The notes: generated by a model from the letters alone, not told the origin. A DNA stretch of 64,000 nucleotides from Paraburkholderia metrosideri (GCF_904848625.1 NZ_CAJHCP010000011.1:1-64000), one strand, 5' to 3'. Shown: positions 40,249 through 49,845, counted from the first letter of the stretch. Numbers and translations: made by a program.

Positions 40249-42351
40249 ATGCGTGCAATCTATCAAAACGAAGTAGCCGAGTGCGGCTACGCCTGTCTGG
40301 CCATGGTGCTGTCGCACTTCGGCCGTGCCACGGAAGTGCGCGAATTGCAGGCATACCGGCCGGTCTCGGCCAATGGCCTGACGCTGATGGACCTGTATGA
40401 CGTCGCCGTCGAATATGGTCTGTCGGTGCAGGCTTACCGCTTCGATGCGGGTCATCTGTCGGACATCAAACGCGGCTCGATCCTACATTTCGGCGGTGCG
40501 CATTTCGTCGTATTCGAGAAGTGCACGCGCGGCTATGTGCAGGTGATCGACCCAGCGGCTGGCCGGCGGCGCGTCTCGATGGATACCTTCGTAGCGAATG
40601 TGTCCGGTTATATGCTCGAATGCACGCCCACGCCGCAGATGCCGCGCATACGCGACAAGTCGCGTGTGCCGGCCGCGCTCGCGCGTTTGCGGGCAATGAA
40701 TCCTGAACTGGGTGCGCAGATCGTCAAGGTGATGTTCGTCGCACTCGGCAGCCAGTTCGCCATTCTCGCGATGCCGTACCTCGGCAATCTGGTGCTCGAC
40801 GACGTCGTCGCCGCAGACAACCTCAATTTGCTGAACGTCCTCATCCTGACGTTCTCCTGCATTTTCATGGTCGGCGCGCTGAGCCAGTACGTTGAGACCT
40901 ATCTGGTCGAACTCCTGCACGGACACGTGCAGATGAACGTGACCGAGGGCTTGCTGGCCAAGCTGTTGCGCAATCCGATTCCGTACTTCGAGAAGCGGCA
41001 TGTGGGCGACCTGTTCGCGCGTGTGAAGGCGCAGGACGAAATCAGTTCGTACGGCACGCGTACGCTCATCATGCTGGGTATCGACCTGGTGGTGGGCCTG
41101 CTCGCACTGTCGCTGATGCTGGTGCAGAGCCGGCAATTGACAATGATTGCCCTGATCGTTTTTGCTTTCTACATCGCGGTGTCGTTTGCGCTGTTCTCGC
41201 GAATGCGCGACACCCACGCGCTCGTTCTGGAAGAGTCCGCACGCTGCGACGATATGTTGATCGAAACGATTCGCGGGGCCTCGCTGATCAAGCTATCGCA
41301 GGGCGAGACACGGCGCACCGCGATCTTCATGTCGAAGTACCGGGCCTACATTGCGGCGCTGGTGCACAGTAGCCGCCTCGCCAGCGCGCGCGACGCGATT
41401 CTTAAACTCGTCGTCTACGCGGATACGATCCTGATTACCTGGTTCGCTGCACGTCTCATGCTGGGCGGCACGATCTCGGTCGGCGTGTTCTATTCGTTCC
41501 TGATTTACAAGTCGTTGCTGTCGGAGCGCTTTGCACGATCGATCAATGCAGCGTTCCAGTATTTCATGCTTGGCGTGCCGGTCACCCGGGTGGGCGATAT
41601 CGTCGATGGCGACACCGAACGGTACACACCGGCCAGCGACGCGCACAGAACTGTCGAAGTGCGAGACTTCGAGCGTATCGACGTGCGCAACGTCACGTTT
41701 CGCTATGGCGTGTCGGATCAGCCGGTGCTCAAAAACGCGAACATCGTCGTCCGCAAGGGCGACAAGATCGTGATTACCGGTTCGTCGGGAAGCGGCAAGT
41801 CCACGCTGTTCAAACTGCTGGCGGCCGCCGAGCCGCTGCAGATTGGCGAGATCGCGCTGAACGGCATTGCGTGGCCGAATCTCACCGTCGACGAAATTCG
41901 CCGTCACGCCGTTCATATGCGGCAGGGCGATCTGATTTTGCATGGCTCGATTGCGGACAACGTGTCGCTGTTCGCTGGCAATCCGGACGAAGCGCGCATT
42001 CACGCGTTGCTCGACGATGTCGGACTGCTGCCGGACGTGATGCGTTTGCCGATGCGTACGCGCACGATCATCAGCGACACGATCGCGAATATTTCCGCCG
42101 GGCAACGCCAACGTCTGCTGCTTGCGCGCGCGTTGTATCAGCAACGTGAACTGCTGTTGCTCGATGAACCTACTTCAAATCTCGATCCCGTTTCGGTGCG
42201 TCATATCGTTGCGCTGCTACAGCGTATCGAGCGAACCGTCGTGGTGATTACGCACGACATGTCACTCGCGGCGGCATTCGACACGCGGTATCGGCTCGTG
42301 GATGGCGAACTGGTCTGCGAGGCTCGTGCGGAGGCGCTCGTCAATGAATAA
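40249..42351 (+). CDS. Peptidase-containing ABC exporter (C39 peptidase + membrane + ATPase)
   Basis: 700 residues from the ATG at 40249. Residues 1-130 are a C39 peptidase with every catalytic element: Gln in YQNEVAECGYACLAMVLSHF, Cys in the same ECG, His in GAHFVVFEK and Asp in VIDPAAGRR. It should cut after Gly-Gly leaders. Residues about 155-430 hold the six-helix exporter domain. The ATPase has ITGSSGSGKSTLFKLL (Walker A), the variant signature ANISAGQRQRLLLARAL and LLLLDEPTSNLD (Walker B), then ITHD. This is the CvaB/RaxB architecture, and the cargo is presumably the peptide at 37764. It overlaps the TolC gene by 8 bp. Confidence 0.92.
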   Translation: MRAIYQNEVAECGYACLAMVLSHFGRATEVRELQAYRPVSANGLTLMDLYDVAVEYGLSVQAYRFDAGHLSDIKRGSILHFGGAHFVVFEKCTRGYVQVIDPAAGRRRVSMDTFVANVSGYMLECTPTPQMPRIRDKSRVPAALARLRAMNPELGAQIVKVMFVALGSQFAILAMPYLGNLVLDDVVAADNLNLLNVLILTFSCIFMVGALSQYVETYLVELLHGHVQMNVTEGLLAKLLRNPIPYFEKRHVGDLFARVKAQDEISSYGTRTLIMLGIDLVVGLLALSLMLVQSRQLTMIALIVFAFYIAVSFALFSRMRDTHALVLEESARCDDMLIETIRGASLIKLSQGETRRTAIFMSKYRAYIAALVHSSRLASARDAILKLVVYADTILITWFAARLMLGGTISVGVFYSFLIYKSLLSERFARSINAAFQYFMLGVPVTRVGDIVDGDTERYTPASDAHRTVEVRDFERIDVRNVTFRYGVSDQPVLKNANIVVRKGDKIVITGSSGSGKSTLFKLLAAAEPLQIGEIALNGIAWPNLTVDEIRRHAVHMRQGDLILHGSIADNVSLFAGNPDEARIHALLDDVGLLPDVMRLPMRTRTIISDTIANISAGQRQRLLLARALYQQRELLLLDEPTSNLDPVSVRHIVALLQRIERTVVVITHDMSLAAAFDTRYRLVDGELVCEARAEALVNE

Positions 42352-43699
42352 ACGCACACTATCCGCGCTGCTGCTTGTCGTCGTGTGCGGTGCCCATGTG
42401 AGCAGTGCAGCCGCCGTCGATCTGCTCACGGTCGCCGAGCAGGCCGTCGACCACAGCGCCGACCTGGCTGCATCCCGTGCTGGTTCAAAGGCCGCCCGGC
42501 AAGCCGTGCCCAAGGCACGCGCCGCGTTGTTGCCACGAATCGGCGGCGGCTGGGGGCGCGCGTACAACAGCATCAAAACGGACGGCTTTCCCGGCGAAAG
42601 CTACTGGCAGAACGGCTGGACCGTCTCGCTGACCCAGCCCGTGTTCGACTGGAGTCTCTGGACCGCTTACCGGCAGGCGGACTTTGTCGGTGCGCGTGGG
42701 GCAGTCGACGCCGCACGGGCCGAGCAATCGTCGATTCTGCAGGCGGTGCGCGCGTATTTCGACGAACTCGCCGCCGAGGACGAACAGGCGCGCGCGAACG
42801 ATTACACCGCGGCGCTGGAATTGCATCTTGACCAGCTGCATCGCAGGCGGGCGGCGGGCGAGGCGACCGTGATCGATTTGCAGGAGGCCGAGGCGGCACT
42901 TGAGCAGGCGCAGTTGCAGCAACTGGATGCCCGTAGTGATCTGGAGTTGAAGCGGCTCTCGTTGGAGCACATCACGGGGCAGCCATTTGTGGCGCTGTCG
43001 CGACTGCCGGACGCCGCAACGATGCCGCAGATCAGCGCTGCGAATCGCGATAACTGGGTCGCGCAAGCCGAAACTCACGACTATCTGGTGCAATTGAAGC
43101 AGATCGACAAGCGCATTGCGACGCTTGAAGTCGAGAAGGCGCGCGCGAAACATCTACCGGTGGTGAGCGTGACGGCCAGTCATACGCCGGCCGGCGCGGG
43201 CTCTGGCTATTCGCGTCCGACTACGACGTCGACCGCGATGCTGTCGGTGATGATCCCGATTTTTGAGGGCGGCGAGACGGACGCGATTATCGACGAAACC
43301 CTTGCGCTCGAAGACAAGGCACAGGACGAACTGCTTGGCGCAACGAGAGTGGCGGGCGCGACGGCGCGCGAGAACTGGGCGCGCTTTCGTGACGGCGTCG
43401 CGCGGGTAGAGTCGTTGACGCGGCTGGTGCAGACGTCGCGCGCTACGCTGAGCGCCACGCAAACAGGTTACAAGGTGGGCAGCCGAACTAGTACGGATGT
43501 GCTGCGGGCGTCTGAATCGCTCTACGCGAATCGGCGCGATCTGATCCGGGCGCGGTATACGGCGATCGTCGCGCTGCTGCAGCTCAAGGCCGCGACGGCG
43601 ACGTTGGATCTTGGTGAGGTCGCGAGGGTGAACGAGTTGCTGGTGGGTGGCGCGGCCGAGAGTGGGGGCGCGCCTCGTGCCGCAGGGCGGCGACGGTAG
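42344..43699 (+). CDS. TolC-family outer-membrane channel protein
   Basis: 451 residues from the ATG at 42344, inside the last codons of the ABC gene. A signal peptide (MNKRTLSALLLVVVCGAHVS, cleaved after SSAAA) directs export. The two repeated OEP domains of TolC are visible: ARAALLPRIGGGWGRAYNS with VSLTQPVFDWSLW in the first, and HLPVVSVTASHTPAGAG with VMIPIFEGGETDAI in the second. Ala/Glu/Gln-rich alpha-barrel helices lie between, and the final helix (SRTSTDVLRASESLYANRRD) is also typical. It completes the three-part exporter. A bidirectional terminator follows. Confidence 0.88.
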   Translation: MNKRTLSALLLVVVCGAHVSSAAAVDLLTVAEQAVDHSADLAASRAGSKAARQAVPKARAALLPRIGGGWGRAYNSIKTDGFPGESYWQNGWTVSLTQPVFDWSLWTAYRQADFVGARGAVDAARAEQSSILQAVRAYFDELAAEDEQARANDYTAALELHLDQLHRRRAAGEATVIDLQEAEAALEQAQLQQLDARSDLELKRLSLEHITGQPFVALSRLPDAATMPQISAANRDNWVAQAETHDYLVQLKQIDKRIATLEVEKARAKHLPVVSVTASHTPAGAGSGYSRPTTTSTAMLSVMIPIFEGGETDAIIDETLALEDKAQDELLGATRVAGATARENWARFRDGVARVESLTRLVQTSRATLSATQTGYKVGSRTSTDVLRASESLYANRRDLIRARYTAIVALLQLKAATATLDLGEVARVNELLVGGAAESGGAPRAAGRRR

Positions 43700-43732
43700 G
43701 CGGCATGAGCGTGTGCTGACCCTGATGCAAAC

Positions 43733-43768
43733 AAAAAACCCCGAGAGCATGCGCTATCGGGGTTTTTT
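43733..43768. terminator. Bidirectional terminator between the TolC gene and ssrA
   Basis: AAAAAACCCCGA (43733-43744) pairs perfectly with TCGGGGTTTTTT (43757-43768), with a further AGC/GCT pair inside. It ends the exporter operon on the plus strand and tmRNA transcription on the minus strand. Confidence 0.93.
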
Positions 43769-43795
43769 ATAAGGCACAGCTTGCTGTGCGATGTC

Positions 43796-44165
43796 TGGTG
43801 GAGGCGGCGGGAATCGAACCCGCGTCCAGAAGCACTCTACGACTAGTTCTACATGTTTAGTTCTGTCATTTGATTTAACCCAGGTGACGCGGACGAACAC
43901 GCTGCACCAAGGCGATTCACTAGATTTTCGACCCGGATGTCGTGACACCACCAAGGCTTAACTGACGTATATGACCTCTGTCGGTATTGCTACCGGTCTT
44001 GCGACTCTAGCCCGTCAGTGAACTAGGCAGAGGACGGCGGCCCTTAGGCTGCCAGTGCGAACGTTTCGTCGTTTGCAGTTACGTTTTTCCCATTGATTAA
44101 CGAGGTGACGGGTCCTCGACATGCCCTAGCCGCTTCGCAACCCCTGTCGAAACCAGGTCGCCCCC
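43796..44165 (-). ncRNA. ssrA: Transfer-messenger RNA (tmRNA)
   Basis: About 370 nt on the minus strand. It rescues stalled ribosomes and tags the unfinished proteins for degradation. The 5' end GGGGGCGACCTGGTTTCGAC (from 44165) and the 3' end CGCCTCCACCA (to 43796) pair as a tRNA-like acceptor stem. The T arm (GGACGCGGGTTCGATTCCCG) is intact, and the CCA end is encoded. The tag frame (44076 to 44044) reads ANDETFALAA then TAA, preceded by the usual A-rich stretch; with the charged Ala the tag is AANDETFALAA. It is a one-piece tmRNA, not a permuted one. Confidence 0.96.
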
Positions 44166-44267
44166 GCGGTTCGTTGTTCAAAAAATCTGAACCAACGCAG
44201 ATTTTACAATAGATTGACGGCCGCGTCCCGACTCATTGACCTGTTTGAGCGCGGCGTCGTTTTCCCT

Positions 44268-44981
44268 TCAACCAATATCGCGCAGCAATTTCAGCAATTC
44301 GAACGGCGATTCGACGACGTGCTGAGCGTGCCACTGAGTTGGCGGAATGTCGTCGCCGCAATAGCCATAAGCGGCCGCAATGGTTTTCATGCCGGCGGCG
44401 AAACCGGCCTGCACGTCCCGCAGATCGTCGCCGACATACACGATGCGCTCGGGCATCACGTCCAACTCGCGCGCGGCGTGCAGCAGCGGCGCAGGATGCG
44501 GTTTCGAATGCGGAGTCGTGTCGCCGCTCACGACGCAACCGGCGCGCTCTTCCAGGCCGAGTTGCGCGACCAGCGGTTCGGTGAGCCGCGAGACCTTATT
44601 CGTGACGATGCCCCAGCGCACGCCGCGCGCGTCGAGATCGTCGAGCAGCTCCGGAATGCCCGGAAACAGCGTGGTCTCGATGCACAAATCCGCTTCGTAA
44701 TTGGCGAGGAACTCTTCGCGCATCGATGCGAACTCGTGATCGTCAGGGCCAATGCCGAACGCTGCGCCAATCAGCCCACGCGCGCCGGCCGAGGCAAGCG
44801 GGCGCAGGTTCTCAAGCGGCACCATCTCCAGTCCGCGGTCATGGCGCATCTTGTTGACGGCCGCCGCGAGATCGGGCGCGGTGTCGGCCAATGTGCCGTC
44901 GAGGTCGAAAAGTACGGCCTGGCAGAGGCCGAGTGCGTCGTCGTTATCTTCGCGTTGGGGCAGGGGCGTAGGGTCGCTCAT
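44268..44981 (-). CDS. gph: Phosphoglycolate phosphatase
   Basis: 237 residues of the HAD superfamily. Motif I is AVLFDLDGTLADTAPDLAAA with the nucleophile Asp near residue 25. Motif II Thr lies in GIVTNKVSRLTEPL, the motif III Lys region is in TTPHSKPHPAPLLHAARELD, and motif IV is VYVGDDLRDVQAGFAAGM. This spelling is characteristic of Gph proteins, which dephosphorylate 2-phosphoglycolate from DNA repair or oxygenase side reactions. It lies 30 bp after ubiG on the same strand, the common ubiG-gph pairing of proteobacteria. Confidence 0.93.
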   Translation of the reverse strand: MSDPTPLPQREDNDDALGLCQAVLFDLDGTLADTAPDLAAAVNKMRHDRGLEMVPLENLRPLASAGARGLIGAAFGIGPDDHEFASMREEFLANYEADLCIETTLFPGIPELLDDLDARGVRWGIVTNKVSRLTEPLVAQLGLEERAGCVVSGDTTPHSKPHPAPLLHAARELDVMPERIVYVGDDLRDVQAGFAAGMKTIAAAYGYCGDDIPPTQWHAQHVVESPFELLKLLRDIG

Positions 44982-45011
44982 TATCGGGTCGGGTCCGGCG
45001 GGTGGGGCGGA

Positions 45012-45710
45012 TCAGGCGTCGCGACGACAGGCGAGCATGTAGTTCACGCTCGTGTCGGCGGACAGCGTGAAATGCTTGCTGAGCGGGTTGTACACGATAC
45101 CTTTGATGTCGGCCGTGCGTAGGTGGGCGGCGCGCACGAAGCTCGCCAGTTCCGATGGGCGGATAAAACGCGCGTAGTCGTGCGTGCCCTTGGGCAGCAT
45201 CCGCGCGATGTACTCGGCACCGATCACCGCGAACAGGTATGACTTTACGTTGCGGTTCAGCGTCGAGAAAAATACCCAGCCGCCAGGCTTCACCAACGTC
45301 TTGCACGCTTCGACGATCGCGGCGGGTTCGGGTACGTGTTCCAGCATTTCCATGCAGGTGACCACGTCATACGTGCCCGGTTCGCGGGCGGCGAGCGCCT
45401 CAGCAGCGATTTCTTCGTAATTGACGGTTACACCACTTTCAAGACTGTGAAGATCGGCGACCCCCAAAGCCTGGCTGGACAGGTCAATTCCCTTCACATG
45501 CGCGCCTAAGCTGGCCATCGACTCGGACAGAATGCCCCCGCCGCAGCCAATATCCAGCACGTTCTTGCCCGCGAGATGCGCATGAGCGTCGATCCAGTTC
45601 AGGCGAATGGGATTGAGTTCGTGCAGCGGTTTGAATTCGGCATTCGGGTCCCACCAGCGATGCGCGAGGTCGCTGAATTTCTGTAGTTCGTGGGGATCGG
45701 CGTTGGTCAT
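45012..45710 (-). CDS. ubiG: Ubiquinone biosynthesis O-methyltransferase
   Basis: 232 residues. UbiG carries out both O-methylations of ubiquinone synthesis using S-adenosylmethionine. The SAM site is NVLDIGCGGGILSESMASLG (near residue 50) with the acidic end VKGIDLS. The opening FSDLAHRWWDPNAEFKPLHE is diagnostic of UbiG, and VTCMEMLEHVPEPAAIVEAC and GWVFFSTLNRNVKSYLFAVI follow as expected. It is co-transcribed with gph. Confidence 0.96.
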   Translation of the reverse strand: MTNADPHELQKFSDLAHRWWDPNAEFKPLHELNPIRLNWIDAHAHLAGKNVLDIGCGGGILSESMASLGAHVKGIDLSSQALGVADLHSLESGVTVNYEEIAAEALAAREPGTYDVVTCMEMLEHVPEPAAIVEACKTLVKPGGWVFFSTLNRNVKSYLFAVIGAEYIARMLPKGTHDYARFIRPSELASFVRAAHLRTADIKGIVYNPLSKHFTLSADTSVNYMLACRRDA

Positions 45711-45900
45711 GGCGGAAGCTGCCTCGATGAGAGCGGTGAGCGGGCGCTCGAGGATAAACCCCGAGTATATAGGTCGGGGGCCAGGGCGGCAAAAATGCGG
45801 GCCGGTCCACTATGTGGGCGGCAATCGACGGGCGCTCCGACCCAAGGAAAGTCGTGCCGGACATCGCTCATCGCAGCGGCATACATAACGCGAGGCATAA

Positions 45901-45929
45901 AAAAAGCCCCGCCAAAGCGGGGCTTTTGA
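45901..45929. terminator. Rho-independent terminator of the OmpA-family gene
   Basis: AAAAGCCCCGC (45902-45912), loop CAAA, GCGGGGCTTTT (45917-45927), with an A run to the left that is a T run for the minus strand. Confidence 0.93.
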
Positions 45930-45948
45930 GGCTGCGGTACTTGAAAGC

Positions 45949-46599
45949 TTACTGCTTTGCGGTACCGACCACTTCGACTTCCACGCGACGATCCGGTGCG
46001 AGGCAGGCGATGAGTGCCTTCTTGTTGCGTTGGTTGCAACCCGTGGTAACCGGGTTACGCTTGCCCTTGCCTTCCGTATAGATACGGTTGGATTCGATGC
46101 CCTTGCTGACCAAGTATGCCTTGACAGCTTGTGCACGACGCAGCGACAGACGGTCGTTGTAAGCTACCGAACCGATGCGGTCCGTGTAACCCGTTGCAAC
46201 GACAACTTCCAGGTTCAGGCCACCAATCTTCGATGCCAGTTCGTCCAGCTTTTCCTTGCCAGCCGGCTTCAGGATTGCCTTGTCGAAGTCGAACAGGGTG
46301 TCAGCTTGATACGTAATCTTTTCGCTGGAGATAGCCGGTGCAGCAGGTGCAACCGGAGCCGGCGGGGTCGGAGCCTGAGCAACCAGCGCGCCATCGCACT
46401 TTGCGTTGGCAGTTGCCGGCGTCCAGAATGCATCGCGCCAGCAAAGTTCGTTCGTGCCGTTCATCCACACGTATTCGCCGGTACCATTCACCCAGTTATC
46501 GTTCGTAGCTTGTCGCGACGCCGGCACCGACTGTGCCATGGCGGATGCAGCCATAACCGCGGTAGCTGCAATGAACGCGAGCTTTGAAAGTTTATTCAT
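45949..46599 (-). CDS. OmpA-family outer-membrane protein
   Basis: 216 residues. A signal peptide (MNKLSKLAFIAATAVMAASA ending AMA) is followed by a short region with WVNGTGEYVWMNGTNELCWR, a Pro/Ala hinge (APTPPAPVAPAAP) and an OmpA C-terminal peptidoglycan-binding domain: DTLFDFDKAILKPAGKEKLD, VVATGYTDRIGSVAYNDRLS, SLRRAQAVKAYLVSKGI, and the late Arg in APDRRVEVEVVG. There is no eight-strand beta barrel, so it tethers the envelope to peptidoglycan rather than forming a pore. GAGAGGAGAAAT precedes the ATG, a very strong ribosome site consistent with an abundant protein. It is divergent from gyrA. Confidence 0.92.
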   Translation of the reverse strand: MNKLSKLAFIAATAVMAASAMAQSVPASRQATNDNWVNGTGEYVWMNGTNELCWRDAFWTPATANAKCDGALVAQAPTPPAPVAPAAPAISSEKITYQADTLFDFDKAILKPAGKEKLDELASKIGGLNLEVVVATGYTDRIGSVAYNDRLSLRRAQAVKAYLVSKGIESNRIYTEGKGKRNPVTTGCNQRNKKALIACLAPDRRVEVEVVGTAKQ

Positions 46600-47075
46600 A
46601 TTTCTCCTCTCGAAATTGAGATTACCGCAGGTTTACTGCGAGCCTGTTGACGAAGACAAGTCATACATTGCTCGAAGTATAACATTGGTGCAGAACAAAA
46701 AACGTCGTGTGTAGACTTCGAGCAGCGTCTAACTCTTTGTGCGTTGGCATTTTGCCATATCGTTCCCTTCCGACGATAAAAAAATCCGTCCCCGATCAAT
46801 TCACCCTCTAATTGTGGTGCATGCGCAACAGAAGCAATCGGCCGGAGGCGCCGCCAGTCTTGGCTGAGCGGCGGATTGCCCTACGCACGAATCGAGCCTG
46901 AAGATGTAAAAAATGGTGACTCCAGACGCCTCTCCAAGACGTCCTGCTAATAGGTATACGTACCCTCGGCGGGAGCGGATTCGCGGCATGTTAGAATCGC
47001 GTGATGTATTGCGCCTGCAATGCTTACGCGAAGGCGCGGTTAGTTCCGCGTCTTGGCACGTAAAAGATACGGATA
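46600..47075. other. Divergent promoter region between ompA-like gene and gyrA
   Basis: About 475 bp without a convincing gene, moderately AT-rich near 46600-46800. It must hold the promoters of both highly expressed neighbours. I see no clear operator, RNA or repeat. Confidence 0.6.
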
Positions 47076-49712
47076 ATGGATCAATTCGCCAAAGAGACTC
47101 TGCCAATCTCCCTAGAGGAGGAAATGCGCCGTTCGTATCTCGATTACGCGATGAGCGTGATCGTGGGGCGTGCGCTTCCCGATGTTCGCGATGGCCTGAA
47201 GCCGGTACACCGGCGCGTGCTGTACGCGATGCACGAACTGAACAACGACTGGAACCGTGCTTACAAGAAGTCGGCGCGTATTGTCGGCGACGTTATCGGT
47301 AAATATCACCCGCACGGCGACACGGCTGTTTACGACACCATCGTCCGGATGGCGCAGAACTTTTCGCTGCGCTACATGCTGGTGGACGGTCAGGGCAACT
47401 TCGGTTCGGTCGACGGCGACAACGCCGCGGCCATGCGGTACACCGAAATCCGCATGGCGAAGATCGGCCACGAACTGCTCGCCGATATCGACAAGGAAAC
47501 GGTCGACTTCACGCCGAACTACGACGGCAGTGAAAACGAACCGGCCATCCTGCCCGCGCGCATCCCGAATCTGCTGATCAACGGCTCGTCCGGTATCGCG
47601 GTCGGTATGGCGACCAACATTCCGCCGCACAACCTCAACGAGGTCGTCGACGCGTGCCAGCATCTGCTTAAAAACCCGGAAGCCACGATCGACGAACTGA
47701 TCGAGATCATTCCGGCGCCCGATTTCCCGACCGCCGGCATCATCTACGGTGTCGCGGGCGTGCGTGATGGTTACCGCACCGGCCGCGGCCGTGTGGTGAT
47801 GCGCGCGCTCACGCACTTCGAGGAAATCGACCGCGGCCAGCGTATGTCGATCATCGTCGACGAATTGCCTTACCAGGTGAACAAGCGCTCGCTGCTGGAG
47901 CGCATCGCCGAACTGGTCAACGAGAAGAAGCTCGAAGGCATTTCCGACATCCGCGACGAGTCCGACAAGAGCGGCATGCGGGTGGTGATCGAGTTGAAGC
48001 GCGGTGAAGTGCCGGAAGTCGTCCTGAACAATCTGTACAAGGCGACCCAGCTTCAGGACACGTTCGGCATGAACATGGTCGCGCTGGTCGACGGCCAGCC
48101 GAAGCTGCTGAACCTGAAGGAAATGCTGTCGTGCTTCCTGTCGCATCGCCGGGAAGTGCTGACGCGGCGCACTGTATACGAACTGCGCAAGGCTCGCGAA
48201 CGCGGTCATGTGCTCGAAGGCCTGGCGGTTGCGCTCGCCAATATCGACGAGTTCATCGCGCTCATCAAAGCTGCGCCGACTCCGCCTATCGCCAAGCAGG
48301 AATTGATGGCGCGTCCGTGGGATTCGTCGCTGGTGCGCGAAATGTTGGCGCGCGCCGAGACGGATAATGCGTCGGCGGGTGGTCGCGAGGCTTACCGTCC
48401 TGACGGTCTGAATCCGTCGTTCGGCATGCAGACTGACGGCCTCTACCGTTTGTCCGACACCCAGGCTCAAGAAATTCTGCAGATGCGTCTGCAACGCCTG
48501 ACGGGTCTGGAGCAGGACAAGATCATCGGCGAGTACCGCGAAGTGATGGCGCAGATCGCCGACCTGCTGGACATTCTGGCTCGCCCGGAACGCATTACGG
48601 CCATCATCGTCGACGAACTCACGTCGATCAAAGCCGAATTCGGCGACGCGCGCCGCTCGAAGATCGAGCTGAACGCAACCGAGCTGAACACCGAAGACCT
48701 GATCACGCCGCAGGAAATGGTCGTGACCATGTCGCATGCGGGCTACGTGAAGTCGCAGCCGTTGTCCGAGTACAGCGCGCAGAAGCGCGGTGGGCGCGGC
48801 AAGCAAGCCACGGCGATGAAAGAGGACGACTGGATCGACACGTTGTTCATCGCGAACACGCACGATCACATTCTGTGCTTCTCGAATCGCGGTCGCGTGT
48901 ATAGCGTGAAAGTCTATGAAGTGCCGCAAGGTTCGCGGAACTCGCGGGGCCGTCCGATCATCAATATCTTCCCGTTGCAGGAAGGCGAAAAGATTACGGT
49001 CGTGTTGCCGGTCAAGGAATTCTCGGCCGACAAATTCGTCTTTATGGGCACTGCGTTAGGAACGGTAAAGAAGACGCCGCTGGAAGCCTTTGGCCGCGTG
49101 TTGCGCAAAGGTATTATTGCGGTCGGTCTGGATGACGGCGATTACCTGATCGGCGCAGCGATCACCGACGGTCAGCACGACGTCATGCTGTTCTCGGATT
49201 CGGGTAAAGCGGTTCGCTTCGACGAGAACGACGTGCGTCCGATGGGCCGCGAAGCGCGTGGCGTGCGTGGCATGCAGCTTGAAGACGGGCAGAGCGTGAT
49301 CGCATTGCTGGTGGCCGGCGACGAGCAGCAGTCGGTGCTCACGGCGACCGAAAACGGCTTCGGCAAGCGCACACCGATCATCGAGTACACGCGTCACGGG
49401 CGCGGCACGAAGGGCATGATCGCGATCCAGACGTCGGAGCGTAACGGCAAGGTCGTCGCGGCCACACTGGTGGATCAGGAAGCGCAGATCATGCTGATCA
49501 CCAATACGGGTGTGCTGATTCGTACCCGCGTGTCGGAAATTCGGGAAATGGGCCGCGCAACCCAAGGTGTTACACTCATCAGCCTTGACGAAGGGACCAA
49601 GCTTTCCGGTCTGCAACAGGTTGCTGAGGCGGAAGCAGAGGGTGATGTGGAGGGTGACGCCGAAGGTCCTGCCGAAGGCGACAACGGCGGTGAAGACGGT
49701 GGCGCAGCCTGA
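47076..49712 (+). CDS. gyrA: DNA gyrase subunit A
   Basis: 878 residues. GyrA cuts and rejoins DNA during negative supercoiling. The start MDQFAKETLPISLEEEMRRS is typical of the family. The active-site Tyr122 follows Arg121 in AAAMRYTEIRMAK. The quinolone-resistance region reads YHPHGDTAVYDTIVRMAQ; position 83 is Thr and 87 Asp, normal sensitive residues for this family. The C-terminal domain shows the GyrA-box QKRGGRGKQA and the beta-pinwheel repeats. The last ~30 residues are acidic and Glu/Gly/Ala-rich, as in other gyrase tails. The next gene follows after about 130 bp. Confidence 0.98.
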   Translation: MDQFAKETLPISLEEEMRRSYLDYAMSVIVGRALPDVRDGLKPVHRRVLYAMHELNNDWNRAYKKSARIVGDVIGKYHPHGDTAVYDTIVRMAQNFSLRYMLVDGQGNFGSVDGDNAAAMRYTEIRMAKIGHELLADIDKETVDFTPNYDGSENEPAILPARIPNLLINGSSGIAVGMATNIPPHNLNEVVDACQHLLKNPEATIDELIEIIPAPDFPTAGIIYGVAGVRDGYRTGRGRVVMRALTHFEEIDRGQRMSIIVDELPYQVNKRSLLERIAELVNEKKLEGISDIRDESDKSGMRVVIELKRGEVPEVVLNNLYKATQLQDTFGMNMVALVDGQPKLLNLKEMLSCFLSHRREVLTRRTVYELRKARERGHVLEGLAVALANIDEFIALIKAAPTPPIAKQELMARPWDSSLVREMLARAETDNASAGGREAYRPDGLNPSFGMQTDGLYRLSDTQAQEILQMRLQRLTGLEQDKIIGEYREVMAQIADLLDILARPERITAIIVDELTSIKAEFGDARRSKIELNATELNTEDLITPQEMVVTMSHAGYVKSQPLSEYSAQKRGGRGKQATAMKEDDWIDTLFIANTHDHILCFSNRGRVYSVKVYEVPQGSRNSRGRPIINIFPLQEGEKITVVLPVKEFSADKFVFMGTALGTVKKTPLEAFGRVLRKGIIAVGLDDGDYLIGAAITDGQHDVMLFSDSGKAVRFDENDVRPMGREARGVRGMQLEDGQSVIALLVAGDEQQSVLTATENGFGKRTPIIEYTRHGRGTKGMIAIQTSERNGKVVAATLVDQEAQIMLITNTGVLIRTRVSEIREMGRATQGVTLISLDEGTKLSGLQQVAEAEAEGDVEGDAEGPAEGDNGGEDGGAA

Positions 49713-49845
49713 TCGCGTCGGCAGTTTCAGTCTCAGTTAATGGTTGAAAGCTAAGCTGCGCAGGAATTTTGGCGTGTCGGATCTGCATAGGTCCCGCGCA
49801 CATCCTGCGCGGCGCGCAGTTCAAGTTAATTTCTCTCAGGGAGTA

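Noticed and set aside
47322..47336. Quinolone-resistance mutation in gyrA (Thr at position 83)
   Set aside because: Thr83 with Asp87 is the normal sensitive form in Burkholderia and Pseudomonas relatives; only the comparison with Ser83 of E. coli makes it look altered.
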